Shown: piece by piece, positions 24,242-36,333 of the stretch
Layout: each line of letters opens with the position of its first letter
Numbering within the stretch: position 1 is the first letter of the stretch
Source: Fistulifera solaris
Lineage: Eukaryota; Bacillariophyta; Bacillariophyceae; Naviculales; Stauroneidaceae
Assembly: GCA_030295235.1 (NCBI GenBank)
Contig: AP026134.1
Coordinates: forward strand, 620,001-684,000
Length of the DNA stretch: 64,000 nucleotides
Direction: 5' to 3'
The notes under the pieces: generated by a model
Seen by the model: the letters and a program-made list of their open reading frames with translations, nothing else
Databases searched by the model: none
Told to the model about the DNA's origin: nothing
Made by a program: the position numbers and the translations under genes

Positions 24242-26846
24242 TTAGTGTTTTCCCGTGCAGAGCTTGTAGACACCTTCGACGAGGTCGCTGCCGCGCTTGA
24301 CGACGGCTTTTTCCATGCTACTTGCGTAAGGAACTGGCGCATCGTCCATGCACAGTCGAAGAACAGGGGCATCGAGCAAGTCAAAGAGCTCTTCCGAAAT
24401 GCGGGCCGAAATAGTGGCACCAACTCCTCCACTCTTGGTGGATTCATCCAAAATGGCTAGTTTGTTCGTGCGCTTTAGTGAGGAAGCAATGGTCTCCATA
24501 TCTAAAGGCTTGAGCGATCGGAGTTCAATTAGGTCAATGTCAAAGCCTTCTGCTTTGATCTCGTCGATGACTAATTGGCATTCCTTAACACCGTGCAAAT
24601 AGGTCAAAACAGTGACTGCTTTCTTGCTCTTCACACTGGCTTCGGAAGCACTGTGAAGAACAGCAGCCTTGTTAAGGGGCATGCACTTATCAAGATCAAC
24701 AGTTCCCTTGACTTCCTTCATCATCTTGACAGGGGCGAACAAGAAGCACGGACCATTGTCGCGAATCATGGATTTGGTGATGCCGTAGGCCGCTTCCGGA
24801 CTGGCCGCAGTTCCGATCTTCAATCCAGGAATACCCATTACGTAAGCATGGAAGGGCTGACTGTGTTCGGCACCCAAGGCTTGGTTCGGGGCGGTACCTC
24901 CAGCACCGATGATGGTCATGGGCATGTCGAACTGTCCTCCCGTTGTGGCGTAAGTGTTACCAGCCGAAGAAATCTCCGCCATACCGTAGATACCAAAGTT
25001 TGTGTTCATCAACTCCACAATGGGGCGGTATCCGTTAAGAGCTTCACCGAGGGCCTTTCCAATAAAGTGTCCTTCATCAATAATTTCGTCGGCCGCGCGG
25101 ATTTGTCCGTACGTTTGCTGGGTCAATTTGGGAATATCATACGACGATCCGGCTTGAAGATCCTCGGCATGAATGGTGCAGGTAGGATCACGCAACATTT
25201 CTTCGTGAATGGCCAAGTTGATGGCATCACCAATACTGATTTCACCAGCACGGGCCTTCGTGCGGAGGTTCTCCACGTGCGCCGTGATGGTGTCCATTTG
25301 CTCTTTCGAAATAGTTCGGGCATTGACTTCATCGGCCCAGGCCGGTGCAGCTCGAGTGTTGTAATCAAACTCGGGAGCATCCGGGTATTCCAGTTCCTTC
25401 GCAAGCTCAACGGGAGGCATTGGAGAGTTATCGGCAAATTCCACGGCTTTTCTTGACGTCCGCCAATACTTGCTTCTTGGCTTCTTTCAACTCTTCTTCG
25501 GTAAATACGGATCCCGTGTAAGTATCTTCAAAGATCTTGATCGGATCCTGCTCCAGTCGGGCCCAGGCCTTTTTCTTCTTTACGACCACGCTCGTGCTCC
25601 GGGTCCGCCGGCGAGTGTCCATTGAAGCGGTAGGTGTGTACTTGAAGAATGGCGGGTCCTTTGCCCGCACGAATGTGATCAATGACGGCTTTGCCACTCT
25701 TGGCGACATCCACAGCGTTGCGACCATCCACGAGCAATCCGGGGACGCCGTAGTGTTTTCCCTGCTTGTAGACATCCGAGTTCATGGCGACATCAGGAGT
25801 GAATGTATTAATGGCACGACCATTGTCAATGACAATAATCAGCAGAGGCAAATTGTCCTTGGCCGCGGCGTTGAGGATTTCGGCCATGCGTCCATTTTGC
25901 GATCCACCTTCACCAATAAAGACCACGGCAATGCGGTCATCATCGGCCGGAGGAGGCACATTTTGCTTGCGGATAATGACTTCGGGATCGTCACTCAATC
26001 CCATGGCCCGATCGAGCAAGATGGCTTTGGCGGCACCGGCCGCGTAGGGCAATTGCTCCGACACCAAGGCCCAACCTCCTTGCATGTAGAACTCTTTATC
26101 AAAGATGTGCATGGATCCACCCGCACCACGGCACGAACCCGTGTCTTTCATCATGAGTTCGGCCATGACTTTTCCGGGATCGCAACCACTGGCGAGCGCG
26201 TGGGTATGCTCACGGTAGTAACTGAACTTGCGATCCTCTTTCTTGATGGCGAAATCAACCAATCCCGGAATAGATTCTTGACCATTGTCCAAATGCATGA
26301 AGCCACGAATCTTTCCTTGCATGTACTGTTGATTGCAGGCATTTTCAAAGCCACGAGCCAACATCATGGCCTTGTAGAGCTGGAGTAGTGACGCCTTGTC
26401 CATGCTGTTTTCGTACGCGGCGACTTGTTCGGCCGAATAACCGAACGCATCTTGTAATTGCGCCGCAATATCGGTCCACGGCATATCAATGGGAGGACGC
26501 ATGACGGAAGTGGATTCAGTCGAAGCTCCGTTCTAAAGAGAGTGTGAGAAAATATCTTGTCAGACCCGAACGAAAACGAGAATTGACTCACCGCGACGAC
26601 ATTCTCGACCGTTGTTGACATGGAGAGAGACGCGACCGGTGATCGGTAGCTCACATGCTTGTTTCCAATGCTGGGTCTGTGAAAGAAGAAGAGGATTGTT
26701 TGAGAACAGGAGAAGAAAAACGATCCTTGTACGCTCTCGTGCGTCGTTGTTCATTCCTTCATTTGTTCGTTCTATGAAACTTACGTGAAAGCATGAGAAA
26801 CGGAAGCTAGGCACAAAGCCCCAATTGCGGCACAAGAGAATTTCAT
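24242..26846 (-). CDS. Plastid-type pyruvate dehydrogenase E1, alpha and beta subunits fused; two frameshifts
   Basis: Exons 26846-26785, 26676-26592 and 26532-24242 (introns of 108 and 59 nt); 811 residues after correction. Residues 1-20 are a signal peptide ending SVSHAFTPS, a diatom plastid motif split by intron 1. The alpha part has GSCRGAGGSMH and the thiamine diphosphate motif GEGGSQNGRMAEILNAA with IDN. Then a short linker leads into a full beta part (ISIGDAINLAIHEEML ... AEISSAGNTYATTGGQFDMPMTI ... LDESTKSGGVGATI). The enzyme decarboxylates pyruvate to feed acetyl-CoA to fatty-acid synthesis in the plastid (family knowledge). Two single-base breaks interrupt it: T5 at 25570-25574 and T4 at 25448-25451, both one base too long. 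The second lies in the alpha C-terminus (LADVKKAVEFADNSPMPP), not at the junction, so the fusion itself does not depend on it. It converges with VWA8, 66 bases away. Confidence 0.85.
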
Positions 26847-27594
26847 TGTTGCAAATTGTTAAAAAGAATGAAAACTAGAGATCTGCAAACACCTGGAGAA
26901 GAAATTAAATAATGTCTCTAAGAGAGCGACGACGTCGAGTTGGTTGTGATGGACGTCGAGAAAAAGCAAAGCGCGAGGATGATTTCGACAAAAGAACTAC
27001 GCCACCCCAAAACCTGGCCCGACTACTTTTCAAGTAATAGTCGAACCTTCTCTATGAAGCAAACAGTAGTTTTGCGAAGTGAAAATATACCGGTACGACT
27101 ACATGGCCTCATACTACAAGAGACCGTTGCTGCGCATACGTCGACAAAATCTCCTCCCGTTCGAGGTGCGTACGACGCAATCAATGACGTTGTCACGACA
27201 GAACCCAATTGGCAATTGGTGACGCAGTGGGACTGGACTAACGTGCGAAGTACAGCACGATCGTTGGAAGTACGAATAGAGTGATCAAAGCAGAAAAAAA
27301 AAATAGTAATGGTTTGAAATGACAAAAAAGTACAGATTAGGAGATTCCTATAGAATAAAGTCGTGCAGATCTTATAAGGTGCCGTCCAGTTGCTTTGAGC
27401 CTTTTTTTTACGTAATTGCAAAGATAGCCACGGATAGGAACGTAACCTTGACAGTGTCACTGAGACCTTGATGATTCTTCAATTTAGCGCCGCGCTTACA
27501 GCTGGTAAAGATATCAGTGTCAGCTGCTCGCCTTCAGCATAATCCAGCGAACAAGAGGCTCACATTCAATTGTAAACATAGCAACATCCCAATT
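26847..27594. other. Intergenic, upstream of PDH E1
   Basis: No supported gene. A 39-codon frame from ATG 26911 and a 114-codon frame from 26940 exist but have no recognisable features. Confidence 0.5.
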
Positions 27595-28248
27595 CTAAGC
27601 GTCATCCTTGACCGATTTCTTTTGTCGTTTGGAGGAGGGAGGACCGAGGTCCAAATCTTCGACGGCTTGTTCGTTTTCTTGTTCTTCGCATTCGTTGCAC
27701 ATGGCATCTTCCAACAGTCGTAGTCGAGCACGATGTCCCAACTTGTTGTTTGCGGGCCAAAATGGCAAAGCGAGTAATACTTCAAACACATCCAAAGCGG
27801 AATCCGCCAATGGCAATATAGCTCTCCGTATTCCTTCCGCGACATCATCCTTGCAATCGACACGTTCCTCCAGATGATCCTCGGAATGCAAAATGTTGGC
27901 TTCCAACAAGACTGCCTTGCTTGACAACATCTTGGAAATATAGTCATCTTTTAAAAATCGGTCTTTTACTTTGGATTCTTTGGATATCTGCGCTGAAGCA
28001 TGGCAAATCCATTCCAACGTTGTTTCATCCCACTCACAGCGACTTTCGATTTGGATTGTCACAGAATTGCGGGTCACCGAAAGGCATCCGGAGCGAGTGG
28101 ACAGCGATGATTCCGCTGGTTCCCAGTGAAGTGACCATTCGTTCAATTGTTGTTCCATCGAACGACCAGGTTTGCCTTCCTCGATATAACGACGCAACGC
28201 CGTTTCAAACGCGGCGGTTTCGGCTGAATGACTAGTTGAATCCGCCAT
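27595..28248 (-). CDS. Hypothetical protein, 217 aa
   Basis: Single exon. The sequence is acidic and soluble, with a central helical region (EGIRRAILPLADSALDVFEVLLALPFWP). The C-terminus is acidic and then basic, ending SSKRQKKSVKDDA, which could be a nuclear localisation signal. No catalytic motif seen. The opening (ETAAFETALRRYIEEGK) and acidic tail would fit a nuclear or cytosolic adaptor, but no family is recognised. Confidence 0.6.
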   Translation of the reverse strand: MADSTSHSAETAAFETALRRYIEEGKPGRSMEQQLNEWSLHWEPAESSLSTRSGCLSVTRNSVTIQIESRCEWDETTLEWICHASAQISKESKVKDRFLKDDYISKMLSSKAVLLEANILHSEDHLEERVDCKDDVAEGIRRAILPLADSALDVFEVLLALPFWPANNKLGHRARLRLLEDAMCNECEEQENEQAVEDLDLGPPSSKRQKKSVKDDA

Positions 28249-28386
28249 TTATTGTGGAGAAGTCGAATTGCTGATGAAAAATAGAAGGAGTGATTGAAGC
28301 TTGTGCGACGAGACTAGCTGGGGTATTTTGTTTTTCTTTCAAGCAAAAGTGAACCACACAATCACAAAAATCCAAATCACGTTCGT

Positions 28387-28860
28387 GACCAAGTCAGTCG
28401 GGGTAACACTCGGGTCCGTAGTCCGTAATAGGCTGAAAAGTCCAAAGACCCGGCTCATCATTCTTCGATGCGTATTGCTTACCAAAACGTGTAGTACATT
28501 GCCAAGCTAATCAACTTAATAGACTTATTAAAAGAAAGCGCAAGTGGTCGATGTTGCGAGTATAACGGAAAGCAAAAGTGAAAGACCTTACAACGCAATC
28601 CCAATTCGAGACTGAAAGTCAGTCGGGGTAAAAATTCGCCTACACTTAAAGCCCATAGTCAGATTGAAGTCAAACGACCTGGATAAATATTCGATGAGAC
28701 TTGCTTATCAAAACGAGAAGCCCATTGCCATAGATGATCAACATTGATAGGTTCGGTTAAAAATTCAATGTTAGCAATCGATGTTGCGAGTACAACGAAG
28801 AGCAGAAGTGAAAGCCCCAAAATGCAATCGCAGGAAGGCAAAACTGAACGGTACAAGCCA
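28387..28860. repeat. Dispersed repeat family 1, paired copies
   Basis: Two diverged copies about 225-230 bases apart. CAGTCGGGGTAA occurs near 28395 and again at 28620, and TCGATGTTGCGAGTA-AACG near 28548 and again near 28778. The second copy opens with CTGAAAGTCAGTCGGGGTAAAAA (28612), like the copies at 15518-15785 and 49930-50200. It fills most of the gap 28249-28929. Confidence 0.65.
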
Positions 28861-28929
28861 CTATCGTGCCCCATGTCCATTTCAGACGACTGACGTTGCA
28901 TCAACAACTCTTAGCTAGCTATTACACCG

Positions 28930-29562
28930 TTATTCGCTTGAGAAGGACCATGCTTTCGATATTGATATCTTCCTCGCATAATTGTCCGGTTTCCCCACTT
29001 CATGAAAACCCCCACCCGGAACAAATGATCTAGCGTTTACGTTTAGTTTACCACTCGCATCGGCTCTATTCACCTCATAGCACTGAGTTGGGGTACCAGA
29101 TGATGCCGACGGGACGAACATCGGCGCCGAAGGATTAGGAGCAAACGCGACCGGAGGCGCCGGCTTCCAAGAGGACACTGATGGCGCGACATAGTAATCT
29201 TGCTCTACTACATGTTGATCCTGTGGGTGCTTGAAAAGACATCCTTTTGTTTTGCACTCTGACCCAAAACGACACGGAATTCTCTGGTAGTGAGAAATGA
29301 GATCATCACATTCGGTTTGCGATCGCGGGTGACGCTTGCGACAAGTAGCTGCTTCGAAGGAGCAAATGCCTGCTAGATACGCCATGCATGGTTCCGTGCT
29401 TTTAGGTTGCTGTGATGCTTTGTCAGATTTGTCATGCTGATAAATACAATCAGGCCGCGTACAGCCGGCTCCGTAAAAACATTTCTCCGATACTTTGACT
29501 CCCTTCTTCGCTTGTAAAAACACGCCGCGATTGTTGTTTACGTAATTCTTCCCACGTGGCAT
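28930..29562 (-). CDS. CCCH zinc-finger protein with PAM2-like motif
   Basis: Single exon, 210 residues. Three CCCH fingers: CFYGAGCTRPDCIYQH (C-x5-C-x4-C-x3-H, residues about 28-43), C-x7-C-x6-C-x3-H near 59-79, and CRFGSECKTKGCLFKH near 97-112. A Pro/Ala-rich linker follows, then KLNVNARSFVPGG near 174-186, which fits the PAM2 consensus (LNxxAxxFxP) bound by the MLLE domain of poly(A)-binding protein. This suggests an mRNA-binding protein linked to poly(A)-binding protein. The start at 29562 is preceded by an in-frame stop (TAA), which supports it. Confidence 0.75.
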   Translation of the reverse strand: MPRGKNYVNNNRGVFLQAKKGVKVSEKCFYGAGCTRPDCIYQHDKSDKASQQPKSTEPCMAYLAGICSFEAATCRKRHPRSQTECDDLISHYQRIPCRFGSECKTKGCLFKHPQDQHVVEQDYYVAPSVSSWKPAPPVAFAPNPSAPMFVPSASSGTPTQCYEVNRADASGKLNVNARSFVPGGGFHEVGKPDNYARKISISKAWSFSSE

Positions 29563-30068
29563 TCGTTAAATTTTTCAAGCTCCCAATTGATATGGGTAAT
29601 ATGCAATTGTCTTTATTTTCAACAACTTTTTCTTTTTTCGCCGTCCCATCCATAGTAGCTACTGCCACCTATACCCTTGTCGAGTTCCAAAAGCCGGACG
29701 GCGGAAGCAATAGGTCATAGAAAAAAGAAACAGAAACGAGAGCACATTCACCTGTACATTACATAGCCCAGTCCAAAACGTTTTCAAACACTAGACAGGC
29801 AGTAACAGTTCACTGTAAACCGGATGCTTTCTTCAATACAAAAGAGTACTGTAAAGACAAAAGCAAGCAAAAAGCATTGCAAGGTGGACGAGAGGAAAAC
29901 GAAAGCAACACGAGCACATAAAAACGCAGTCCCCTATTTAGTTGCCCAAGAGAAGGCAGAGTCCGCCAGACCTATTCACAATAGAATTACAAACGAGCGA
30001 GCGAGCGATCGACCACACCTTCTCTCATTCAGCTTTAGAAAGCCACAGCACAAAGTCGAGCAATTGCG
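29563..30068. other. Divergent intergenic region
   Basis: Between the CCCH gene (minus) and the PHD/PLU-1 gene (plus). A forward frame from 29824 is open but lysine-rich and featureless, and its later part is in the wrong frame for the downstream gene. I see no RNA gene. Confidence 0.5.
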
Positions 30069-33000
30069 ATGGGCCGACCATCTCTTACCGAAACGAGCGC
30101 AAGACGCCCAACGACTCGTAGTGAAAACGAGGAGGAGGAGACATTCCGCGTCGATTCCCTCGAACAGGGAACCTTTTTCAAGTCAAGTCTTTGCCTGCCA
30201 TCAATCCGTCTTACCGTTCTGAGAGGGAAATACCTCTTTTGATGTCTTCGGGTGTCCCATACTGTACGATGGACGAACAATCCTCCGGTAAGTTTGAACG
30301 CTATCAATTGTCGAAATGTCACGCAGATGTCGCGAAATGCTTGATGAGACCCACGTTCTCCGTCATGATTTCGTTTAGATCTTTCCTTGTGTGCTCTGTT
30401 AGACCAGACTTGACGAATTCTGGCATGTTGCGGATGCTTTCTTCGATCGAAGGGCTCATCGTTGACCGCTTTGTTTTGTGGCGTCCTTCGTGAAAAAATG
30501 TCCTTCCCGGCCGTTAAATCAGCTCTGGCCTCACCTTGTGCCCCCACAACATGAATATCATCGACTGACGTTGTTTCGTCTACTTTCTCTTCGTAAGGGT
30601 GCTCAGGAGAACAGAAGACCACGGATCGGACACTTGGTTCACCATGGTCGTCGTCTTTTTCATCATGCGGCCCATCAGAATTGAATGTCGCAGATTCCAA
30701 ATTCCCTGGACTGGCTTTTCCATTCACGTTTGCAGAGAGCGAAATTTCGGATAGAGTGACAGACGTTGACGCAGCTACAACGACTCCTGCCACGACCATA
30801 GTAACTCGTCGCGAATCATCAAAGAAAAGTACGTCGGATGAGATTGATTTATCTTTTGATTCGTGGGTCAAAGCAATCTGCAAGTGGCAAGGTGAACAGC
30901 AAATATCCATTAACCAATCGCAACCGCGACGCAAAGCTCATGCCACGAAGAAGCGCGCGCGGCCAGACGATGACGAACTCCCTCTCCCCAAGCGTGCTGC
31001 CATTTTGGACAACAATGATGGAAAGTCTTGGCAACTCGTTTGGTCGCAGTTTGTCGCACTTAGTGGGGGTCGAATGTGCTTTGCTCGACGACACAAAGCG
31101 AAGCCGCGTTCTTGGAAAGACTTATTGGAGCCTGTTGCAATTCTGGGCGATCTTCGTTCGGAATCTACACCACCGCATCTACATCATCTAAAAGTGCACA
31201 TCGATAATGCGGAGGATGTTTGGCAAGCTATTTTGGCATTGTGTGAAGTGCTAGTAACGCAATTGAAACAGCCGTCGGAACAGAGGCCAATTTATTTGTC
31301 ACAGGTCATGCGTCTGTTGGATTATTGCAATCAATTACCTGATCCAGAGGATGTATTTGTTGCCCAACCCCATGATACGACCATTAAAGATATTTATGAA
31401 ATTCTTGATTTGCTGCTTGCGCATGTCGAAACTGCCCGCTCGCATCAAGCTCGTCTACTTGATTTGTGGTATCAAAAGGGAGCGGACGTCGACGAACTTC
31501 GTAAACGCCTTGACATATTGATGAAGGAAAGCCCTCTTCAATTGGATGAAGTCCACGAACTGAAATCCCAGACAGATGCCGTGATGAAATGGCAGGTGCG
31601 ATTAGAAAACGGTTTTGAAAGTACAGAAGACGCCGAAGCACTTGTTCGGGAAGGTGAGACTTTAGGCTTTGAATCAAGGGGATTATTACAGCTTAGATCG
31701 AGAATAAGTAAAGTTTATGAAATCAGAGAGAGTGTCAGAGAGTGGCGGCTCTCTGGTAGAAAGGAATCCACAAAGTTCTTGGCTAACTTGGTCCGAGAAA
31801 TCCAGCGCGTTCGATGCCCTTTTGAAGAAGCACAGGAGGTATTATCTTTACAACAGGAGTCGGAATCGTGGATTGACCGAGCCAGTATTGCTATTCGAAC
31901 AAAATTAAGCCTGCAAGAGATGGATGATCTTGTGAAACGTGGAGAAGCACTGCCGTTGGATTTGTCTGAGTTTATTGACAAATTATCGACACGTATTTCT
32001 TTAGGAAAAAGTTGGCTCGAGCGCTTCATGGACGCAGTGCAGCAACCTGAAAGTGATCCATCCCAGTCCCCATCTTTACATATGTATAAATGGATGCAAA
32101 ATATACGGCTTGCGTTGAATCCTTCAGCTGAGGATGGTGATACTGTCGTTCCCACCTTGCACGAACTGGCGTCAGAGGGTGGACGGCTCCCCGTTCAAGT
32201 CGATTGCGTACAGCTTCTCCAAATTGAGATCGAAGCAAAAAGCTGGTCGGCCCGAGCGAGGAAGTGGGATTCAAAGCGCCCTAAGCTTGACGAGCTGCAG
32301 GAACACGTATCTAAAGCTACAAATCTGCGAGAGCGTTTAACCATACTCAACAGCAACGAACGAGATTCCTGGCAATTAGAAGGAGAGGTAGAAGTTCGCA
32401 AGCTGGTAGCCGAAGTCGAGACATGGCTTGAAAGATATGATTCTCTTTCGGAGAAATCCTGGTCACTTGAAGACCTTCGAGTTTTAGCGAGGGATGCAGA
32501 GACGATTCCAGCAAACCTGGGGACAGCTTCATCGCAACTGAACAAAGTTTTGAATCAAGCTGAAGATTGGTACAAGCAAAACGAGCCATTGATTCGCTGC
32601 TGTCAAAACGGAGATATTGTCGATGTAATCGAGTTACGAGCTGCAGTTGAGTCCGCTAATGGCGACCTAATGGTTGAGCTCGACGAAGTATTGCATCTTC
32701 AACGCGTACTGGACCAGGTGTCGGATTGGATGAACAAAGCATCGATAGTATCTGGCGGAAAGCGAAAGGGAAAGAAGTTTTCTATTAGTATTGATGAGTT
32801 GGAAGAGCTGATAAAACAGGCTGATCTCTTACCTGTTAATACTTCTGACGAAGTCGATATGTTATTGAAGGAGATCGACATTTCAAGAAAATGGCAGACG
32901 GTCGCTTCGGAATCATTAATGACCATTGCTCGACGGTTTGACGAATTTCGCCTGGACTTGTTGCAAAGATACGGAAGTCCGGAACTGTACGACAGGAAAA

Positions 33001-35933
33001 AGATTGCTGATGTCAACGGCACTATGAAAGGACATGACTCTGCTGCTTTTAGGGACCCGGTCGACCTTCAACTTCTGGTCGAGGAGTTTCACAAGGATGC
33101 TGTGAATATGGTTGTAGCTACCCCAGAGTCTACACTGGCGCCCACCTTGGAAGCCATTGGTCGATGGTGCATTCGTTCACAAAAGTACTTGGAGAGCCAG
33201 CGCGATGTCTTCGACAAGCGCTTCTTCGGCGCTTTTGATCGTTTCATAACGGAAGGCAAAAGTTTCTGTGATTGCAGTACTGAACACAATCCATCAAGTG
33301 TCGCTACCGATGCTATTGGGATTGTTAAATCCGCTTTTTCTTCGGTTGTTCGTGATCAGCTTGAACGCTTGTCTTTCCTATCTAAAGACCGGGAAGATTT
33401 CATCAGGTGGTCGAAAACTGCCGAAGCTGCCATTTCCTCAGGCGAAAAGAAGACCGCCCTAGAGAAATTGAAGGATATTTCTTTGATGGGTGCAGTATTT
33501 CCTTCTGAGTGCGAGCTCGTTGAAAGATTACAAACTATTGTCGACGAGGCCATGGAATGGACATCCAATATCTCGGAATTATTGTCATCGGGAGAAAAGA
33601 TAAGCATGGCAGAAGCTAGATCGCTTTGCGATGAAGCGGAAAAGATTGGTTTTGTGTCTTCTGAGGTTAAAACGCTTCAGAATGAAATAAAAGCCGCCCG
33701 AGCATGGTCTAACCAAGTAAAACGAAGTAATATCGAGCAGGGCTCTGTTCAAGCAAGAAATGTGCAGTCTTTGATCGAAGAGCACGAGTCGCTTCTTATA
33801 CACATGCCAGAAGAGTTGACGAAACTAAAGCATGCCGTCAAAAACTATTGCATCTGCCGAAGGCCCTATGAAGGCTTTATGATCGGTTGTGATGATTGTG
33901 GTGAATGGTTCCACGTTGGCTGCGTCGGCGTGACAGAAACTAAAGCAAATAAAGTTGACAAATACACGTGTGTTCGTTGCTCTGCGCTACAATCATACAA
34001 AGCGTGTGCAGCATCTGTGGCTTCTACAATTAAGAAATGGACAAGCGTTCAAGAACTGAAAAGGGCTCGCCAAGTTCTAGCTCAAAAACATCAACGCAGG
34101 GTCAGGAAGGAGACGAAGCAGATTGAGACTTTGGCACTTGAGAAAAAGGAACTCCTTGGAAAGCTCAGAAATTTTGCATCTGAAATATCTGTATTGAACG
34201 AAACCACAGAGGATATTGTAACAAATGAATCACCGTTGGAAGCATCCACACGTCAGGACCCTACGTTGTCAACGTCAAAGGAACAAGTCGGAACGAAAAC
34301 TTTCAATGAAGACGGTGCTCCTCCTAAACCTGATGCAGTGGCAAATAATATTTTGGAATTAGGAAAGGAGCAGATAGCAAGCAGGTTACAAATTATTGAC
34401 GAAAACTTGGAGTTGTGCAAATCCCGCCTTGTCAAATTAGAAGAGGACTTGAACGTCGAGAAAGAGAAATATCGTGAAGAAGATCAATCTGCTCAACTTC
34501 TGAAGAAATGGAGTATTCGTGTGCGGTCAATCTATTTAGCGCCTACGACGGAAGAGAGAGCTCTGGCAAGTCGCCCAGCTCTAAACAGCGAGTTGCTCTC
34601 TGACTTAACCGAAGTTTGTACTGAAGCAAGTGATCTCGGACTAACTCGCTTTGATGAAGTCGTCTCAACTCATGATGCACTGGCTCGTCTGGCTTGGACT
34701 TTTCGGGTACTGATCATCCTGGCAAGAAGACCGTCCACAGAAGAAATGGCCGCGCTAGTGAAAACTGGAAAGAGCTTGAAAGGTCTGGATGACAAGGCTC
34801 TCCGAGTAATGCGCTTGCTGAAAAAAACCCATGAAAAAGCCGAAATGTGGCAAACAAAGGTAGCTAAAGCCTTGGCACCGATACCTGGCGAGAGTCGTAA
34901 TTTTGATATGAATAATCTTCGCGAACTTCTTCGAGCTGCTGACGATATACCTTTGAATCTTCCATTTGAATCACGGCTTGCGACGGTTATCGAAGACAAA
35001 GGGGTTCGTCACTGTGTTTGCGGAGGGCCTAGCGACGGCCGGTTCATGCTTTGTTGCGACCGATGTTCCAAATGGTACCATGGTCAGTGCTTAAACATTT
35101 CGAAGGATAGTGTTGATGAAGATGCTGAATGGAAGTGTCCAGAGTGTTTGGGAGCAAAGATTGACATATCTATGCTGGATCTCGCCCGTTTCCACGAAAC
35201 ATTTGAAATCGATACCGAAATGGAGGATACCACGGAGGATCAAGATGATGTTTCGTCCAAAGCTCCTGATCTCGATACTTTGTGGCCCCCACTTGGTCTT
35301 CTTGGTTCTGAAAAGGCAAAGGAGGCCCTCGGCGAAGCATGCTGCTCCATCCCGGACAATGTGGGTTTCACTAAAGAGACACCACTTTCCATGACAAGTC
35401 AGTCGACCGGCGACAATGCGCAGTTGACTCTTAGCAGGGAAGATACTGTTACCGTGATGGATACGACCGTTTCGCATGCAGCGCCCATCATGCCTGCAAC
35501 AATGCATAACTCTACCACCAGTTCGTCAACTCCAACGGATGAAAATTGGCTTCAAAGAGTGCTCAGCGTCCACAATTCATTGCCACTTGCTTCTGCCACC
35601 ATGACGCCTACCTCGTTCGGAAACGTAGAGGAAATTGCCGTAGCGCTTCGTCTGCAGCAAGCCGTACCAACATTATATTCGAGTTTTCCTGGTGGAGTAA
35701 GTAATCACGGAATGACCATGCCTTCGCATCTACATGCATCTCATGGTGGCCACCTTACGAATAACATGATGGTACATCAGCCGGTCGTCTCTGCAACTCC
35801 TTCTGCGGAGAGTGTCATTTCTCTGGAACAAAGACTGGCTTTACTAGCAGGTAGAGACCCTATCGACAGTGAGGTGGCACGCCAACATGAAATTCTGGTG
35901 AATGCTTTGTCGGATGCACGAAGAGATCCCTAA
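30069..35933 (+). CDS. Giant PHD/PLU-1-like chromatin protein without visible JmjC domain
   Basis: Main exon 30607-35933. A probable first exon runs from ATG 30069 (MGRPSLTETSARRPTTRSE) to 30287, with donor GTAAGT and acceptor CAG at 30604-30606; the T5 run 30174-30178 needs one more T. Total 1848 residues. Most of the protein is a long run of helical repeats of about 50-60 residues with the PLU-1 pattern (LEDLRVLARDAETIPANL...W). The first PHD finger (CICRRPYEGFMIGCDDCGEWFH) is near residue 1155 and the second (CVCGGPSDGRFMLCCDRCSKWYH) near 1541. The C-terminal 250 residues are low complexity. PLU-1 and PHD occur in KDM5 histone demethylases, but no JmjN, ARID or JmjC is present in the open frame. 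The first PHD has W and hydrophobic residues as in H3K4me3 readers. Likely role: chromatin scaffold or reader. The N-terminal exon is less certain than the rest. Confidence 0.72.
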
Positions 35934-36333
35934 AGCCGCACCTTCTTCTTCCTAGTCAAATCAGACGTGCTATGCTTCCGTAAATGCTTCGGTTAGGTGA
36001 ATTCGTCTGTACATTATAGATTATAGTCAATGGTATCTTGAATCTTGAATGCTATGTGACTTTCAACTTCCGAGTTGATTCCGGCATAGCCAACAACTTT
36101 GAAATGGACACTCATGGTGCAACGGAAATTTAAGTCTCGCAGTCTCGAACCAAACTGTAGACAGAATCTTGCGTTGCAGGTGGCAGACGATCATCTCTCT
36201 TGTGCCAATTTCACACGGCTCGTTTCGGCACATTTTCGCGAAAAAGACATCTTGGAGTCATCGCATAACATTGTCGTTCTTTCACTTTTATCTTTCGATT
36301 AGGTACCAGGTAACAACAACAAATTTTGCAAAC
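35934..36333. other. Intergenic
   Basis: No gene recognised. AGGTACCAGGTAAC lies at 36301-36314, 20 bases upstream of the TMEM43 start. Confidence 0.5.

Noticed and set aside
26911-27284. Arg-rich short frame at 26911 and a 114-codon frame at 26940
   Set aside because: They overlap in different frames, have no homologue I recognise and no splice evidence, and lie in the promoter region of PDH E1.
29450-29668. Upstream frame that overlaps the CCCH gene start (72 codons)
   Set aside because: It is in a different frame from the zinc fingers, and the CCCH frame has an in-frame stop just before MPRGKNYVNNN, so a longer N-terminus would need another indel without support.
30035-30934. A 299-codon open frame on the minus strand
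   Set aside because: It lies opposite the PHD/PLU-1 gene and its first exon and intron. It has no recognisable domain, and the plus strand has a clear continuous family protein.
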